Source: Ganoderma boninense
Taxonomy: Eukaryota; Basidiomycota; Agaricomycetes; Polyporales; Polyporaceae
NCBI GenBank assembly: GCA_002900995.3
Contig: CM035309.1
Coordinates: 3,974,389-4,038,388 of the forward strand
Direction: 5' to 3'
DNA length: 64,000 bases
Below the pieces are notes generated by a model, which made no database searches, was not told the origin of the DNA, and was given only the letters and a program-made list of their open reading frames with translations. Below, piece after piece: positions 30,944 to 43,191 of the stretch. Position 1 is the first letter of the stretch; the number at the start of each line of letters is the position of its first letter. The position numbers and the translations under genes were made by a program.

Positions 30944-32857
30944 CTATTCCTCGCTCTGCGGCTGTTCCGCACCAGGAGAAGCGCGGCGCACGCTCAAACT
31001 GATGTGCGCCTTGCGCACCCATGCGGGGTTGAGGGCGTATGGCTCGAAGGACAGCCCGACGCGGAGCCGCTGCAGCGCGTCGCCCGGGCCCGGCCCAATC
31101 GCGAACGTGCGGCTCCGCCCCGCCCACTCGTCAACGTGATGCTTCGCGCAATCGTGTTCGGGCTCCTCGCCTGCCGCCGCCGCCGCCGCCGCCACCGACC
31201 CCGCTTTCCCCGCGCCCGCGCTATGCCGCTGCCGCTTAGCCCTAGCCCAGTGCTTGGGGTCGCCTGACGACGCCCGCCGCGAGCAAAGGCCCAGATGGAT
31301 GGCGACGTTGAACCGCACGTCGCTGCCGGGAGGCTGGATCGTGAAGGCGAGCGTCATGGTGCCCGTGCTTCCATCCTGTGTGCCGTCCGAGCCGTGGAGC
31401 GCGGCGGATGCAACGCCCGGAGCTCGTAGGAGCTCCGCGACGTGCGAGCGAGGGATGTGGAAAGGTACATGTATGCTGCGGGTAAACAGGTGCAGCGCAA
31501 GGGGCTCGGGGCTTGACGTTGGAGGGGCATGAGCGATGAAGACGGTCTTCCACTCCAGCCTGCTCCGCGGGGTGATCCCTAACCACGAGCTGTCGCATGG
31601 GAAGGTGAAGAGGCGCTTGAATGTGGACGGTTGCGAGGTGGGTTCATACCGCTGCCGCGTGCGGTCGGGGGAGGGCGTCTTGGTGAGAAGGACTCCCAAG
31701 TTCTGTGGCGCGAGTTCGGGAAGCCGCAATTCGATCCCCCATAGAAGCACGACGATGAAGTCGGCTTGTGGGAAGGGCGCATAGACAGGCACGTGTGACT
31801 CGACGGCGTAAGGTGTGATAGTGAACGTTGGGAGCATCGATAGGTCAGCGGGACCACGAAACTTTTGGAAGAACGACGGTCAGCAGAGCAGTCTCCTCCA
31901 ACACTGCGTGCACTTACATAATAACCGCCTAGCAGCGAGTAGCCCTGGGGAGTGAAACTTCTCGCGACATCTCATGCGATGGCCAAGGCGAAAATCGGAA
32001 GGTGAACGTGCGAAGAGGCGATCATGACTGAGCGTCGACCTTTCGGCCTCGTTCTCACTTAACATAACATCCGAGTCCTGCTGGCCGTAGATCTCGCCCC
32101 AAGCGAAGATGGACGGATCGTCCACCCACCTCACGATCTCCTCCTGCAGTCGGAGGAACGCGTTCTCGCCCTCGCCGTACAGAGGGGGCATGAAGATCCC
32201 GAAGAGGCCCATCAAGCAGTACGCCTCGTCCTCCGGACGCGTCGTCTCGCGGTTCGCAGCCCACGCCATCCGCGCGGCGACGCAGTAGGAGGAGAGCGTA
32301 TCCTGAAGATTGAGGATGTCTGTGGGGACCCGGGTGATCTCCTCCAGCAAGGGCGCCAGGTCCGCCTTCGAGCCCAGGGGCTCCCAGGTCTTCGACAGCA
32401 GAACGACGAGCGGCGGCGCGATCAGCTCCTGCAGCGTCCACCCGCGCTGGTGCCACCGACTCTTCCGGAATGCGGAACCGGGGGCGTGCAGGTCGCAGTC
32501 GGTCGGGACGTCGCGTAGGTACGCGTAGCAGACGTCAGCGAGGGAGTAGTAGCGGTACATGGCTGTGATCGCTTCGGACAGATCGGTGCTGCTCGTCTTG
32601 TCGATGCAGCAGGTATCGTCCCATCCCCACTGATAGCCGTCGCGCTCGGCGAGGATGCAGAAGTTGCGGATCTTGTCGGAAGCCAGGTCGCGAGGGTTGG
32701 TGCCGTCCTTGGCACACCGTTCACGAAGAGCTTGGATGTCCTGGAAGGATTGCTCGTGTTCGTCCCAAACGTGAGAGAGGATGGCGTAGCCTCCAGGTAT
32801 GCTCTCTGGGGTTGGGAAGAACTTCAGTTCTGCGCGGGCGGTGTTCAGCAGCCACAT
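30944..32857 (-). pseudogene. HET-domain (heterokaryon incompatibility-type) protein with one frame break
   Basis: Starts MWLLNTARAELKFF and shows the HET signature in order: GGYAILSHVWDEHEQSFQDI, DKIRNFCILAERDG, WDDTCCIDKTSSTDLSEAI, CYAYLRDV, RWHQRGWTLQELIAPPLVV, and the later ETTRPEDEAYCLMGLFGI and MPPLYGEGENAFLRLQEEI segments. Such proteins act in allorecognition or cell-death-linked self/non-self responses (family knowledge). Exon 1 is about 31918-32857, with a 56-bp intron (31862-31917) and exon 2 at 30944-31861. The expected GYSLLGGYY motif before the donor lies in a different frame from the upstream ORF, but in phase with exon 2 (FRGPADLSMLPTFTI). The summed exons are 1858 nt, one more than a multiple of three, consistent with a single extra base at about 31960-31990. 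It could be real inactivation or an assembly error. Confidence 0.75.
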
Positions 32858-34490
32858 CGAGTACCACTTTATTGTGCGGTGTAGATCTCGTCGGCGATTA
32901 TCGTTTCGAAGACGCTTGTCGCTCTTAGCAGGAGAGGTGGTATACGAGGACCAGTAGCGTGAATTGGGCTGAGGCTTTGGAGATGGGAGTCGTGAAACTG
33001 CGAGGGGAGGGCGTACCTACTAGGTTAGACTGGGAACAACGACTTCTTATATCCATAACATGGCAGGCAAAGGGCGGTAAGGGGCGTGTTGATCTGCCCC
33101 GCTCCAGCGGCCTTGTCTCGGTGAAGGATGGCCCACAACAAGCTGAAGGTTACTGTCATGGATCGGCAAGAATCGGTCTGGGCTGCACGTCACGAAGAAA
33201 GCAACCGAAGGGAAGCACTCGCAGATCATACGACCCGAACCGGCCAGGGACGATGAGGTGCACGAACCATTCAAGACGCAATCCGTGCCTGCCAGATTCT
33301 CAACGCTCTGTTCATCCGCACGCTCAGGGGAAAACAGACTTATCTTACCTTGCGGCCCCTGGAGCATGGGCGCAGACTCGGTTTCAGAGGTGGTGGATGG
33401 AGGTGGGGGGATATGGGATGCATAGGGCGTTGGTTTGTGGCTGGACTCGGGCGGCCGTTCAAGGGGGAAACGAGCGCAGGCTGCAGAGGGTATATGTGGC
33501 GCGAGGACCGCGGGGACACGCGCCCTGATCTTCTAGGGGGACGCGGACGGGTGAATGCTTGTAGGGGGTTGCATGCAGTCGTGGATCAACGGCATAGAAC
33601 TGGAGGGGGCGAGGGATATGCCGAATATGCTTAGGAATGCTCTGCGAGCGGGACAGGAGCTGCGCCGAGAGCTGTGGGAGGGTATGCTGAGCATGCATGC
33701 GAGGGTCGAGGAGGAAATGCGGATCGGAGACCGAGGCGTACACGAAGGTGAAGACGAGGAGCAGGGGTAGAGTGCGGCCATGGCCGCTACACCTCGCCTA
33801 CTTCAAGTTCTAAGTTCATGCGAAAGAGAGCAAAACCCTGCCACGGACCTTTCTGTGCCAGACCCCGGTACCGGTGAATACCCATTTTTTGCGGAAGCGT
33901 CCCATAGCCTTAAAGTACCTGCGTGCTGACCAGTGCATCAATTCAGCACTACATCGAACATTATCTCGCTATGTGTGACCTCCCAAAACCTCCTCACAGA
34001 CCACATGGATCCGAGACCACAGATGTACGCACCTTTTACGACCCATGCCACGACATGCACATCCCAACCCATGCTCCTACCCTTAATTCCATAAACACGG
34101 TAACGAACCTGCAGCCTTCTCAGGTACAAGACTACTTCAGGTTGCGCTCCGCCAACGCTTCCGGTCAACGGCCGTTGGATGAAATGGGTCAGGGTATCCG
34201 AGTTTTCACAGAAGTTACATACTGAAGAGTGTTCCGACTGAAGAGAATTGAATGATAAGAACAACCTCAGTAGATCGAGCAGTGGTAGAACAGGCATATA
34301 GAGAACCATAGATATTGCACTGGACGCCGGGAGGTGGCGATCAAGTAACAAGTTCGACGGGAGTCTGGAGAGGTCTCCACTGCAGAGTCGTCCCAGCCAG
34401 CGAGCGCTCAGCATTGCAAATATGTGGGACACGTGGGATGGGCGTCTCGTTCGTCTATAATTGCTGGCGGGCGTCTAGTCGATTTTCTTC
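32858..34490. other. no gene recognised
   Basis: About 1.6 kb upstream of the HET gene. Open frames at 33350-33780 on both strands overlap each other and lack domains or paralogues in the window. Promoter of the HET gene is expected at 32858-33050. Confidence 0.45.
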
Positions 34491-34493
34491 ACT

Positions 34494-34745
34494 CATTTCC
34501 CGGACTCGCACTATTGTCCCCCTGCGACATACCCACCGTCTCTCGCAGGAGTCTACCGCAAGTCCCAGACGGTCCTGCCGTCTCAGCTGGAGCGCACGCC
34601 ATCTTCCCGAACGTCGGAAACGGCGAGGGCGCGTTTTTCCTTACCAGAGTCGGGACATCCTCCCCATCCGTCCATACCTTCGTCGCTCGTCCTGTCTGTA
34701 TCTCTTCCTACCTATGGACTATCAATCCATCGATGTCTGTTCTGG
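34494..34745 (+). repeat. dispersed repeat, direct copy (partner at 63.2-63.4 kb inverted)
   Basis: About 250 bp nearly identical to the reverse complement of about 63155-63420. One frame stays open in both copies and encodes the shared peptide blocks TVSRRSLPQVPDGPAVSAG and AHAIFP-VGNGEG-FFLTRVG. Small indels after the shared peptide are multiples of three in places (34667 region). It may be an exon of a small duplicated gene of unknown function or a non-coding repeat. Confidence 0.75.
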
Positions 34746-35251
34746 TTTTTGCCTCTTCCCCCCCTTTTCCCAAACGTGCCGTCGAGAGGTACGTCGCAGT
34801 TTTTTTTGCCGAATCCAGATTCCAGCAGCAAGTTGCCGCCGTTGTTGCCAACGATGCATGCGATCTCGAGCGCGACGCAAGCCGCAAACTGACACCCTGG
34901 TAGCCACGCTCCGCGAAAGCAGTATAGATGACCCGGAACCCCCTCCACGGGGAACGCGATGCGACGAGGCGGGAGTGCAGAAGGTCGAGCTGTGAGGGAA
35001 TGCAGATACTAGTGCCTAGTGGGTGCATGGGCATCGCGAAGGTTGCGTCGTGCGTACTGCAAGCAGACCTCCACTCGCGTCTGGGATGGCTACGCCGGCG
35101 GAGAGAACGCATTGCTAAGTAGAATAACGGTGAGAAAATAAAGATGGGTATATCCGGATGCGTTACATCTCTTGTACAACAATCCGCTATCCACAGTCCA
35201 TTGTACAAAGCACAAACCGAATACCAACAGGATGCCACAGCCGCAGACCGC
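34746..35251. other. no gene recognised
   Basis: Spacer 3' of the M35 protease gene. No supported exon. Confidence 0.4.
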
Positions 35252-36439
35252 TCAAGACTGCGAGGGGTTGTTCTCCGCGAAGTACTCGTGGTTGTCCGCG
35301 TTGAAGACCGCCTCGCTCGGGTTGCTCTTCGCGAGCGACTTCGCCGCGCTCTGGCCGTAGACGTAGTCCTGCGTTCCGCCGTTGGCGGTGAAGTGCGACG
35401 CCTGCGACAGGGGCTCCATCGTCAGACCACGCCACACTCATCGCCAGCCGCGAGCGAAGATTCAAAACGTACCTCGTGGATGAGCGTGCCCGCGCGCGAG
35501 TCCGTGCCCGTGTTCGGCGCGTCCCAGAACGCGCCGCACAGGTAGATGTGCCCAAAGTCGTCCGCGTACACGTACGCGTACGTGCCCGAGTCCGTGCACG
35601 TGCAGTCGTACGTGAACGTCGTGTAGTCGTGCGAGTTGATGTTCGTGAAGTGGCTCAGCGCCGTGCTGTGCCGCGCGCTCGTGTACGTCCCGAACCACGT
35701 CGTGTACCGCGTCGTCGACGAGGTGTGCGCCGACAGGTACGACTGCGCCGCCGCCGCGTAGCTCTGCGCGGACGGCGCGGCGGTGTTTAGCGCGGAGCGC
35801 TCCGACGACGAGCACCCGTCGAACGTCGCGCGCTTCGCGAGGCCCTGCGAGGGGCGCGCGACGGCGAGCTGCCGCCGGTCAGCGCCGCGACGTGCGACTC
35901 GGCGTCCGCGCGGATCTCCGAGACCTCGTTGTCGGCGTTGACGGCGTGGAAGAGGTTGGACGCCTCGACGGTGTACGTACTGTGGCCGGTGCTCGTGAAG
36001 TTGTACGCCGACGAGACTACAGACGAACATTAACATCGGCTTCTATCCATCATCATCAGCACTGGAGGCACGTACGATCGTGGGTGAGCGACACAGCCTG
36101 GCCGGGCTCGAGGATAGTGAACGCAGACGCGTCGGCCAACTTGGCTGCCTTGCTCAGGGAGTACTTGACCTTCACCCCGCTGAAGCTCGGGCTCGCGCCG
36201 TCGTCGGTCGTGATCGCGAAGGTGTTGGCGGGGAGGGTGTGCAGGGCGCCGCGCGGGTCGTTGAGGAGCTTCAGGGTCTCGTCACCGGTGTTGGTGAGCG
36301 TGGTCACGACCTTGAAGTTCTCCACGCCGTCGACCGCGTCGGCGCCGGAGACCTTGAGGGAGAGACCAGGGGCGGCAGCGACAGCGGATGCTGACGCAGC
36401 GAGCGCGAGGAGTGCGGCGCGGACGGAAGAGGAGAACAT
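35252..36439 (-). CDS. M35 aspzincin metalloprotease (deuterolysin / peptidyl-Lys metalloendopeptidase type), one-base frame break
   Basis: Secreted zinc protease. Exons 36076-36439, 35473-36016 and 35252-35401 sum to 1058 nt, one base short of 353 codons. It starts with a signal peptide (MFSSSVRAALLALAASASAV), followed by the propeptide with VSGADAVDGVENFKV. The mature enzyme follows a Lys-Arg site (GLAKRATFDGCSSSE). The zinc motif is split by the last intron: LIHE, then ASHF, giving HEASH. Exon 3 then supplies GTQDYVYGQSAAKSLA (the aspzincin GTxDxxYG motif) and NADNHEYFAEN. The frame changes between GG and QLAVARPS at about 35873-35880, where one G/C appears missing from a CGGCGGC run. Everything else is intact, so sequencing error and recent inactivation are both possible. 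Specificity for lysine is inferred from resemblance to GfMEP-like enzymes. Confidence 0.85.
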
Positions 36440-38144
36440 GGCGTTGAGATGGGCTGGAGGACGGTGCGACTGGAACTCAGTGGACCAGGTGAGCGAGTAA
36501 AGGACAACGTGAGCGAGGACTCCTTATATCGCGGTTGGAGTCGAAGAGTGACCGAGCCAGAAGCAGGTATTCGAAGCTCGGGGCCTCGAGAACACAAGGT
36601 GCTGCGTTGTGAGAAGCAACAAAAAGAAGCCATGCTGCATTCGACTCGATGCCAAGCGCGGATGCCGCATGACTGCGCGCAACCAGCATCGTCAGCGGGT
36701 AGCCAAGCCACAGGAGGACCGACGATCGAACTGTGGGTCGTGCAACGGCGCTGGCGTGATCCAGACAATGATATCACTGCCGCTGTGGGCAGTAAGACGG
36801 CTACCATAGGCACTGCCAGAAAGCGTTGCCTATATGGTCGACTGCGCCGTCGGAAGGCTATACGTTGCTTATTGCTAGGGTCAACCTCGCGACTACAGCG
36901 GAGGATGGACGGAGGCCAGCAGTGTAGTGTTGTGACCGAGAGCCGCTCAGCCCCAGGGATGTAATACCCGGTAAATGCACACCTGCAACGGAGACGATAA
37001 GCGAGCGGCAAAGGGAAGTTAGAAGTGGGGATCACCATGTCTGTAGGTCCCTCGGCCGGCGGTTGGTGAAATCAAGTGCTTGGCCCTACTCCGCGAAGCC
37101 TTCGACGAGCGTGGTGCCAGCTCATTCCAGCCGAGATAAGCACATGGAGTTTGCCATGCGAAGGAAACGCCTTGGCAAATGCCAGCGGGGCCGATAGCCA
37201 TGGTTGAAGAAGACACAAATTGATGTGGCCGGGGAAACGTCCAGGGCCTGGGGACCTTGTAACTTGCCGACCGGGCGCCCAAGCGCACACTGCCATTTCG
37301 AGGGGCCGGGGTTATACGAACCTTGCATGAACCACGCGGTCTTCACCTCCTTCCCTTCGGCTGCTCCCTTCATGCGGTACCACTCCCTTCCCACCTCCTT
37401 CGCGACCACATGCAGGTGCCCCTGCTGTTGAAGTGCCAAGCCACTCAGCTTTCATGACTCCCTCGTGGATGCAAAGTTCGTGGCTGACGACAGACTTCGC
37501 CATTGCAAGTGGTCAGCATAAATGGTGTGATCAGGATGAATGGTTCACTCTCCTATCCTAACTTATCGCGGGCAACACGGCCGCCATGTAACCCGCAGAA
37601 GATGTTCCAAACGACGGGTCAGTTGGCTTACATGTATGACAGAAGATGTAGCAGCTTTACTGCAGGCAGACGTCCATGAAATCGACCCACATTCAATTCT
37701 TGCTCGAGCTTCACTCACTTCCCTGTAGATCTAAGTTGACGGTAGCAGGAATGATAAGAGGTCTGCAAATCCTGTTGGTGATCCCTGTTAAACCTCATAA
37801 AGATGAGTAGCCCTCCAAGACTTTACAAGACTGCGAACTCACCAGTTGCGTTCCGTCTTCTCACCACCGCACCGCAAATTGCCTCGAAGGTCAGACAGGA
37901 ACGCTCCCACCTTGATACGAGAAGGGAAACATGGATACTAGATATCACTAACACCGATACAACGTCGTATCGTACGAAGACGCGGCTAACCAACAACCAG
38001 GACACAATTAGTCACATATACGTACACGCCGAACCCCATTATCCCGGACACATCCACTAACCGAGGCTATAATACAATACACAAACGCCAGCTGTCCATT
38101 CACAATCCAAGGAGAGAGGCGCAATATCCAGCATCGAAAACAGC
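36440..38144. other. no gene recognised
   Basis: About 1.7 kb between the protease start and the SLM1 stop. It includes the protease promoter (36440-36600). A minus-strand frame at 37122-37439 is open but shows no domain, partner exon or start context that I can support. Confidence 0.45.
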
Positions 38145-40518
38145 TCAGAGCTCCTCAGTAAACCTACTTTCGTTCTGGCCAGTAGCTGCAGCCTGCTCAG
38201 CCTCGGGCTCGGTGGGCGCACCCGCACCCTCTTCGTCGGCAACAGGCCCCGAGCCCGAGGGAGCAGCAGCATGTCCAGTGCGGCCCTCAGGAGCCTTCTC
38301 CTGTCGGCGACTCAGGCGGCGAGAGGCATTCGCGCCCCCCTCACCCGGAGCACCATTCGTCTTCTTGTCGACCTATATGCACGCGCGCACGCAGGTTTGA
38401 ACACAGCCCCAAGAGCTCACGTCCGAGTCCGAGAAGCACCCACCGGGTAGCCATGCGCCCCGTACTCCACACCCTGCTGCTGCGCGGGCCCGTGTGTATA
38501 CTCCGGGGGCCCCGCCTCCTCATGGTGGTCGCGCGCCTCGACGTACGCCGCGTCGTCCTCCTCGTCGCGCTCCTCCTCCACGCTCGAGCCCTCCTCCTCC
38601 GACTCCTCGCCCTCCTCCTCGCTCGTGTACCCCACCGCGCGCACCGCGGCATGCACGGGCCCCGACCGCTCCATCTGCTCGCTCGCGACGAGGTACCGCG
38701 CGCAGAGCATCCGGATGTCGTTCCACCACTCCATCATGTCCTCGTGCGAGCGCGCCCGGAACGCCCACGCGCGTCCGGAGCCGTGGCCGCGCCGGATGAG
38801 CGAATCCTTCATGTTCCGGAACGAGCCCGCGTTCGCGATGCCGGTGCCATCCTTGCGCTCCTCGATGTGGAACTTGTGGCTCTTTCCACTCGTCGTCGAC
38901 GGAGGCCCGAGCGTGCACAGGGGCAGGAACAGAGAGAAGAGCGGCTGGTGCGCGAGCGCGGGGTCCGACGACGCATACTCGTGCAGGAAGCCGGCGGCGG
39001 TCAGAACGTAGTAAGACTCCTTGTATGCGCGTGTGTACCGTTTCTTCCGCTCCAACAGGCCGTCGTGTACGGGATGGACGCTCGGGTCGTCCTTGCTCGG
39101 GTAGTTGATCACCTGCGGGTCGCGGAGGGGCGTCTCGGGGTCGACCAGGTGGTCCTCGCGAGCCGCGAAGGAGATCCATTCGCGGTCCGGTGGCAGTCCG
39201 GCCATGTCGCGCTGGAGGTGGTTGAAGAGCTCGCCGACGCTGTTGTCCAGGCGCGTGCGCCATTCGGCAAACGTCGCCCACGCGGACTGAACGGCCTGTA
39301 CAAGCGAAGCCTCGAACATGGCAGAGGACGCCTGGGTGAGGAGCAAGGACTTCTGGAGGGCGTTTTCCGTGTGGACCTGTTTAACGAGCTGGCGGGCTAC
39401 TGCCTGGTTCGCAACGTACGGATCCGTTTTCGCGGTGATGTTGAGGGGGGTATTCTTGTAGACGGAGACATTTGTGCCGAGGTCGCCAATGAGTTTGGCA
39501 GAAAACTCGCGCTCCTTCGCCACAGCCGTAGCGAGTTTACCGGTGTCGCTTTGAATGTTCTGAGAAGGGGGAAGGAGTTCAGCATGTATTCACTGGACAG
39601 TACCACTTTCCGCGGATCAACAAGGTGAGGTTGGCTTCGTACAGTCTCTACAGAGTCCCTATTGCTGAGTTGCTCGACGAAGCGGCAACTGGCCAGCCAG
39701 CTGCACGAGAAGGTAGAGCTAACAGGCTTGGGCCAAGCTCCGGGATGATGGATGCCTGCGCCAAAAGCGTGACATGACACGCACTCATGGATCAGGTGTA
39801 TGCGTGCAGACATGACACCACATCCTATCCAGACTAACGGGTTGTATGCCGCTCTCAACTCGGGCGTTGCCAGAAGCAATTTCTCGCGTAAGGTGACGCG
39901 CATAGAGGCCATCTCCACCAACTTCGAAAGCTTCACCAGTCCGCATGGCGTAAATGCGCGTCCACCCACCGCAGGAGCACTCGTCCTGATGCTATCTAGC
40001 GCATATGAGAAGGACATACCTTGATATGAGCCTTGATCTCCGTCCTCAACTTCTGGAGGTGCTGCACGATGGACCCGTCGACGGTGCGGCCCAAGTTCGC
40101 GTGCTGGTCGGCGATCGCACGCGTCTTGTCGCGGATGCCATAGAAGATATCCTACTCTCGCGCATACAGTTGAGGTAATCTTATCACGAACCAACAGGGG
40201 TTGCTGACGCACCTGGAGCCCGCCCTCGCCAAGGAACTGGTTGCCCGCCCGGAAGGGGACCTGGATGACCCCGGCGAGCTTGGTCATCTCGCGGGCGACA
40301 TTGTTCTCGATGTCGGCGATGCCCTCGAAGTAGGAGATGAGCTGCTTGACGATGGCCTTCCAGGCGGTGAAGCGTTCGATGAGGATGTCGGAGGGGCGGA
40401 GGTCGTGGGGCGCGATGTTCTTCTTGATGAGGGACTGGCTGCGGGAGACGGTGGAGCCGCGCCTGCTCGTCTGGCGGGAGAGGGAGGTCGCGCGGGAGAT
40501 AGAGACGGTCTCGTTCAT
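38145..40518 (-). CDS. SLM1: SLM1/SLM2-type TORC2 effector (BAR-like plus PH domain)
   Basis: Exons 40212-40518, 40020-40153, 38444-39559 and 38145-38372 join to 594 codons plus stop with no break. A Ser/Arg-rich N-tail (SRATSLSRQTSRRGSTVSRS) precedes the F-BAR-like helical region: RPSDILIERFTAWKAIVKQL, YFEGIADIENNVAREMTKLA and the ANLGRTVDGSIVQHL segment. A long helical stretch follows (VQSAWATFAEWRTRLDNSVG), then a PH domain (KKRYTRAYKESYYVLTAAGF, FHIEERKDG, WAFRARSHEDMMEWWNDIRM). The tail is acidic and disordered (TSEEEGEESEEEGSS). In yeast these proteins bind PI(4,5)P2 and calcineurin or TORC2 at the plasma membrane. The second intron is unusually long (39560-40019, 460 bp). The symbol is by family similarity. 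Confidence 0.88.
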
Positions 40519-40903
40519 GGTGATACGGAGGAGAGGTGTCGGGGAGCGAGGGCGGTGGGGCTGGGAGCACTTATATATGTCACCGTCAACATGCAAGACC
40601 CACTCGAACCCCATCCTCCCCCTTGGCGCCCGCAAGCGCCTGACGTCACCATCCATTCCCGAGGGCCGATGTCGCCCTCCCTTGACCGCTACCACTGCCC
40701 GCTATCTCGCTCGAGTATCATCAGTACCAGTCCCTGGTGAGCTCAGAAATATTCATGTTTATCTATCTGGCTTGGTCTTGCTCCATCCTGAGAGTGTTTA
40801 CACATACAGCGACTCAGCGCAGTGCAACTTATCGATGTTCAAGTTGACATGATCCATCCCAAGCCACAGTGACCGCCCCAGCTACATACAAGTACCGTTC
40901 TGT
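40519..40903. other. SLM1 promoter and BTB 3' flank
   Basis: Short spacer between two minus-strand genes. A TATA-like TTATATATGTC lies at about 40570-40580 upstream of the SLM1 start (seen as TATATA on both strands). No gene seen. Confidence 0.35.
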
Positions 40904-42002
40904 TCAGGAAGAGAAAAACGTCTTCAGTATAGACGGGTCCGGGAAGAACTGAGCGCCGCTGCAATGCGCCATCTCATACAAGCATGGTTGACACAGCTGC
41001 CCACTGCGGCTCAAGTACGCTTGCGGCTGCACTTTCCTACACCCGACGACAACAAACAGGTCCAACAGCTCGCCCAGGTACGCCTCCCCTTCCATCTCCG
41101 CGTCCATCTGCCGGAACACCTCCTGGCACCGCTGTGCGGCCTGGCAGCTCGCCCGCCCGTGCCCGTTCCTGTAGTACGCGAGCAGCCGCCTGACGTCGTG
41201 CACGCACCGCGCGAGCAGCTGAGGCGTCGCCCACGCGCACTTGAGATAATCGTCGTCAGACAGCGTCTGGAGTGTCCCGTCCTCCCGGCGGACTCCGTTC
41301 CGCAGATGGAGCGGGTGCGCCGCGCAGCAGAGGTAGAACGCGAAGGGCAGTATGCTCGGCTTGTCGAGCAGCCGCGCGAGGTTGATGGCCTCGATGGCGT
41401 CCGTGAGCTCGACCGTGATGCCGATGTTCCTCTGGTGCCTCTCCCAGAAGTCGTCCCAGCCGGCGTTCAGCAGCCTTCCCTCCGAGCACGCCTTTTCGAA
41501 GAACAGCACGATGCGCTCCGACGCCGCGTCGACTGCCTCCGCGGACTGGTACTTGTGGCCGATGCGGCAGATGGCTGCTAGCATGCGGAACGACCGCCGC
41601 GAGTCGTGGCGCAATAGGCTGGGTACCCAACGCAGAGAAAACGTCACCGACGATAGGTGGTAATCGTGTTAGAGAGCGGGAAGAAGGCCGGTGGCAGGAC
41701 GATCCTCACCTGAAGGCAGCCTGGGGCTTCGCCACCAAGCGGAAAAAGTGGCGGAGCTCCGCCGCAGAGTCGTACAGGGGAACGACCGGACAGCCACCCA
41801 TGGTTTTGGCATCCTCTAGAGGCTGGGGCAGAGAGAGCAGATCCTCGAAGACGGGCGAGACGCGCGACAGGACGCCCTTGTACAGCTTGAACGCCGCGTC
41901 CTCAGCCACAACGACGATATTCCCGTCATCGAACCAGAACTCCTCATCCTTCTTGGGCTGCGGTGGCACCTCGACTCGAGCTTGATCGGTAGGGGTGGGC
42001 AT
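40904..42002 (-). CDS. BTB/POZ domain protein, paralogue 3
   Basis: Exons 41710-42002 and 40904-41618 with one 91-bp intron give 335 codons plus stop and no break. The N-tail MPTPTDQARVEV is followed by DEEFWFDDGNIVVVAEDAAF and a KLYKGVLSRVSPVFEDLLSL core with PVVPLYDSAAELRHFFRL. Exon 2 resumes with SLLRHDSRRSFRMLAAICRIGHKY, then WDDFWERHQ, AIEAINLARLLDKPSILPFA, a LRNGVRREDGTLQTLSDDD block and a Cys-rich tail (GQLCQPCLYEMAHC). The intron falls at the same place relative to the BTB fold as in the copy at 28863, so the genes are paralogous but much diverged. As a family member it probably mediates protein interactions; no specific partner can be inferred. Confidence 0.85.
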
Positions 42003-43091
42003 GGGCTGGTTATCGATCGCGCTGCATGTCGAGGTCGGGATTAGCGCAAATATAAGCCATTCAACGGATAGAAGCTCACACGCACCGATGGGTGTCTTCG
42101 CAGCGTTTTTCAGCCCTGAGGTTGATCACAAGATGCGGTCGGGGAGGGGCCATTATGGAGAGGGTATGATTGAGGCACCACTCACTTGAGGTCAATAAGT
42201 AGCACAGTGCTGACCGCCGTGTGCCAGTCGCGCGGTCGCTGTGCTGCGGTACTATGCGGGAAATGCACCTTCTGTGCGTGTGCAGATGCAAAACCTTAGA
42301 GCCACGCGAGGTAGGGAGAAAGTATCTTTTACCAAGGAATGCGGCCCCGGCCCGGGAGAGATGAGATCAGCACCGGCTCTCCCCAGAGGCACTCGAGCCA
42401 GGTTCCTATACGTATAGTATATGCACTGAAGACAAACCACCTGCAGAGCGTCCACGATAGTGTCATTCCCTCGGAATTAACCACCTCCCTGAACCACGTC
42501 CGCAGCAGACTTGAAGGAGACCCGCAGCACAAACGCAAGGACACCCTCCCAGGCCCGACCCTCCTCACTCCGTACACTCACAACCGGCCTGCGCCCTCGC
42601 TGCGAAACACCTTCACCGGGTTCTTGGGCCTCTTCAAGCTACCCCAGTCCCTGCTTTGCAAGCCTCCATCATGTGATCCTCAGTCTATCCCGGCCAGGAC
42701 CCGCTCGTATGGACTCCCCCACCCATGGTCAGCTGCGGTACAACGCCCCTGCGCGAGCTTAGGGACCGCCTGCACCTACTATATGGCACATAGTCCTCGT
42801 CCAGGAGCCGCTCGACCGCCCCGTGTCTGCGCCGCCCCCCGCCGCATACTAGCAACGGCGCGTCCGCCGCGCATGCATGATGCACCTGCCCGTGTCCCAG
42901 AGGAGAGGCGCGAAGCCCGGGGGAGGGAGAGGGGGCAGCATCTCCGAGTCGCGCCAGCTGGCGCGACCGGCTCGCAGGAGGAGTCGGACAAGGCTTGCGG
43001 CCCCGATGTCTGTGTGTGTGGTTTGCGATAGGGGGACAGATCAACTGTCGCTATTACCAGGCTCGGGCTTGCGACTGCCAGTGAGGAAAAG
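42003..43091. other. no gene recognised; left flank of the second gap
   Basis: About 1.1 kb. The remainder of the BTB gene cut by the gap would be expected here on the minus strand, but I could not find BACK-like or tail motifs. It may have been lost, or the gap hides more than 100 bp. Confidence 0.45.
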
Positions 43092-43191
43092 NNNNNNNNN
43101 NNNNNNNNNNNNNNNNNNNNNNNNNNNNNNNNNNNNNNNNNNNNNNNNNNNNNNNNNNNNNNNNNNNNNNNNNNNNNNNNNNNNNNNNNNN
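43092..43191. other. assembly gap (100 N)
   Basis: Exactly 100 undetermined bases inside the first exon of a BTB gene. Confidence 0.98.

Noticed and set aside
37122..37439. Possible minus-strand exon between the protease and SLM1
   Set aside because: Open frame without domain, splice partners or conserved copy; not distinguishable from chance.
38453..39628. 391-codon plus-strand open frame opposite SLM1
   Set aside because: Antisense shadow of the PH-domain exon; composition is Arg/Val/Leu biased and no domain is visible.
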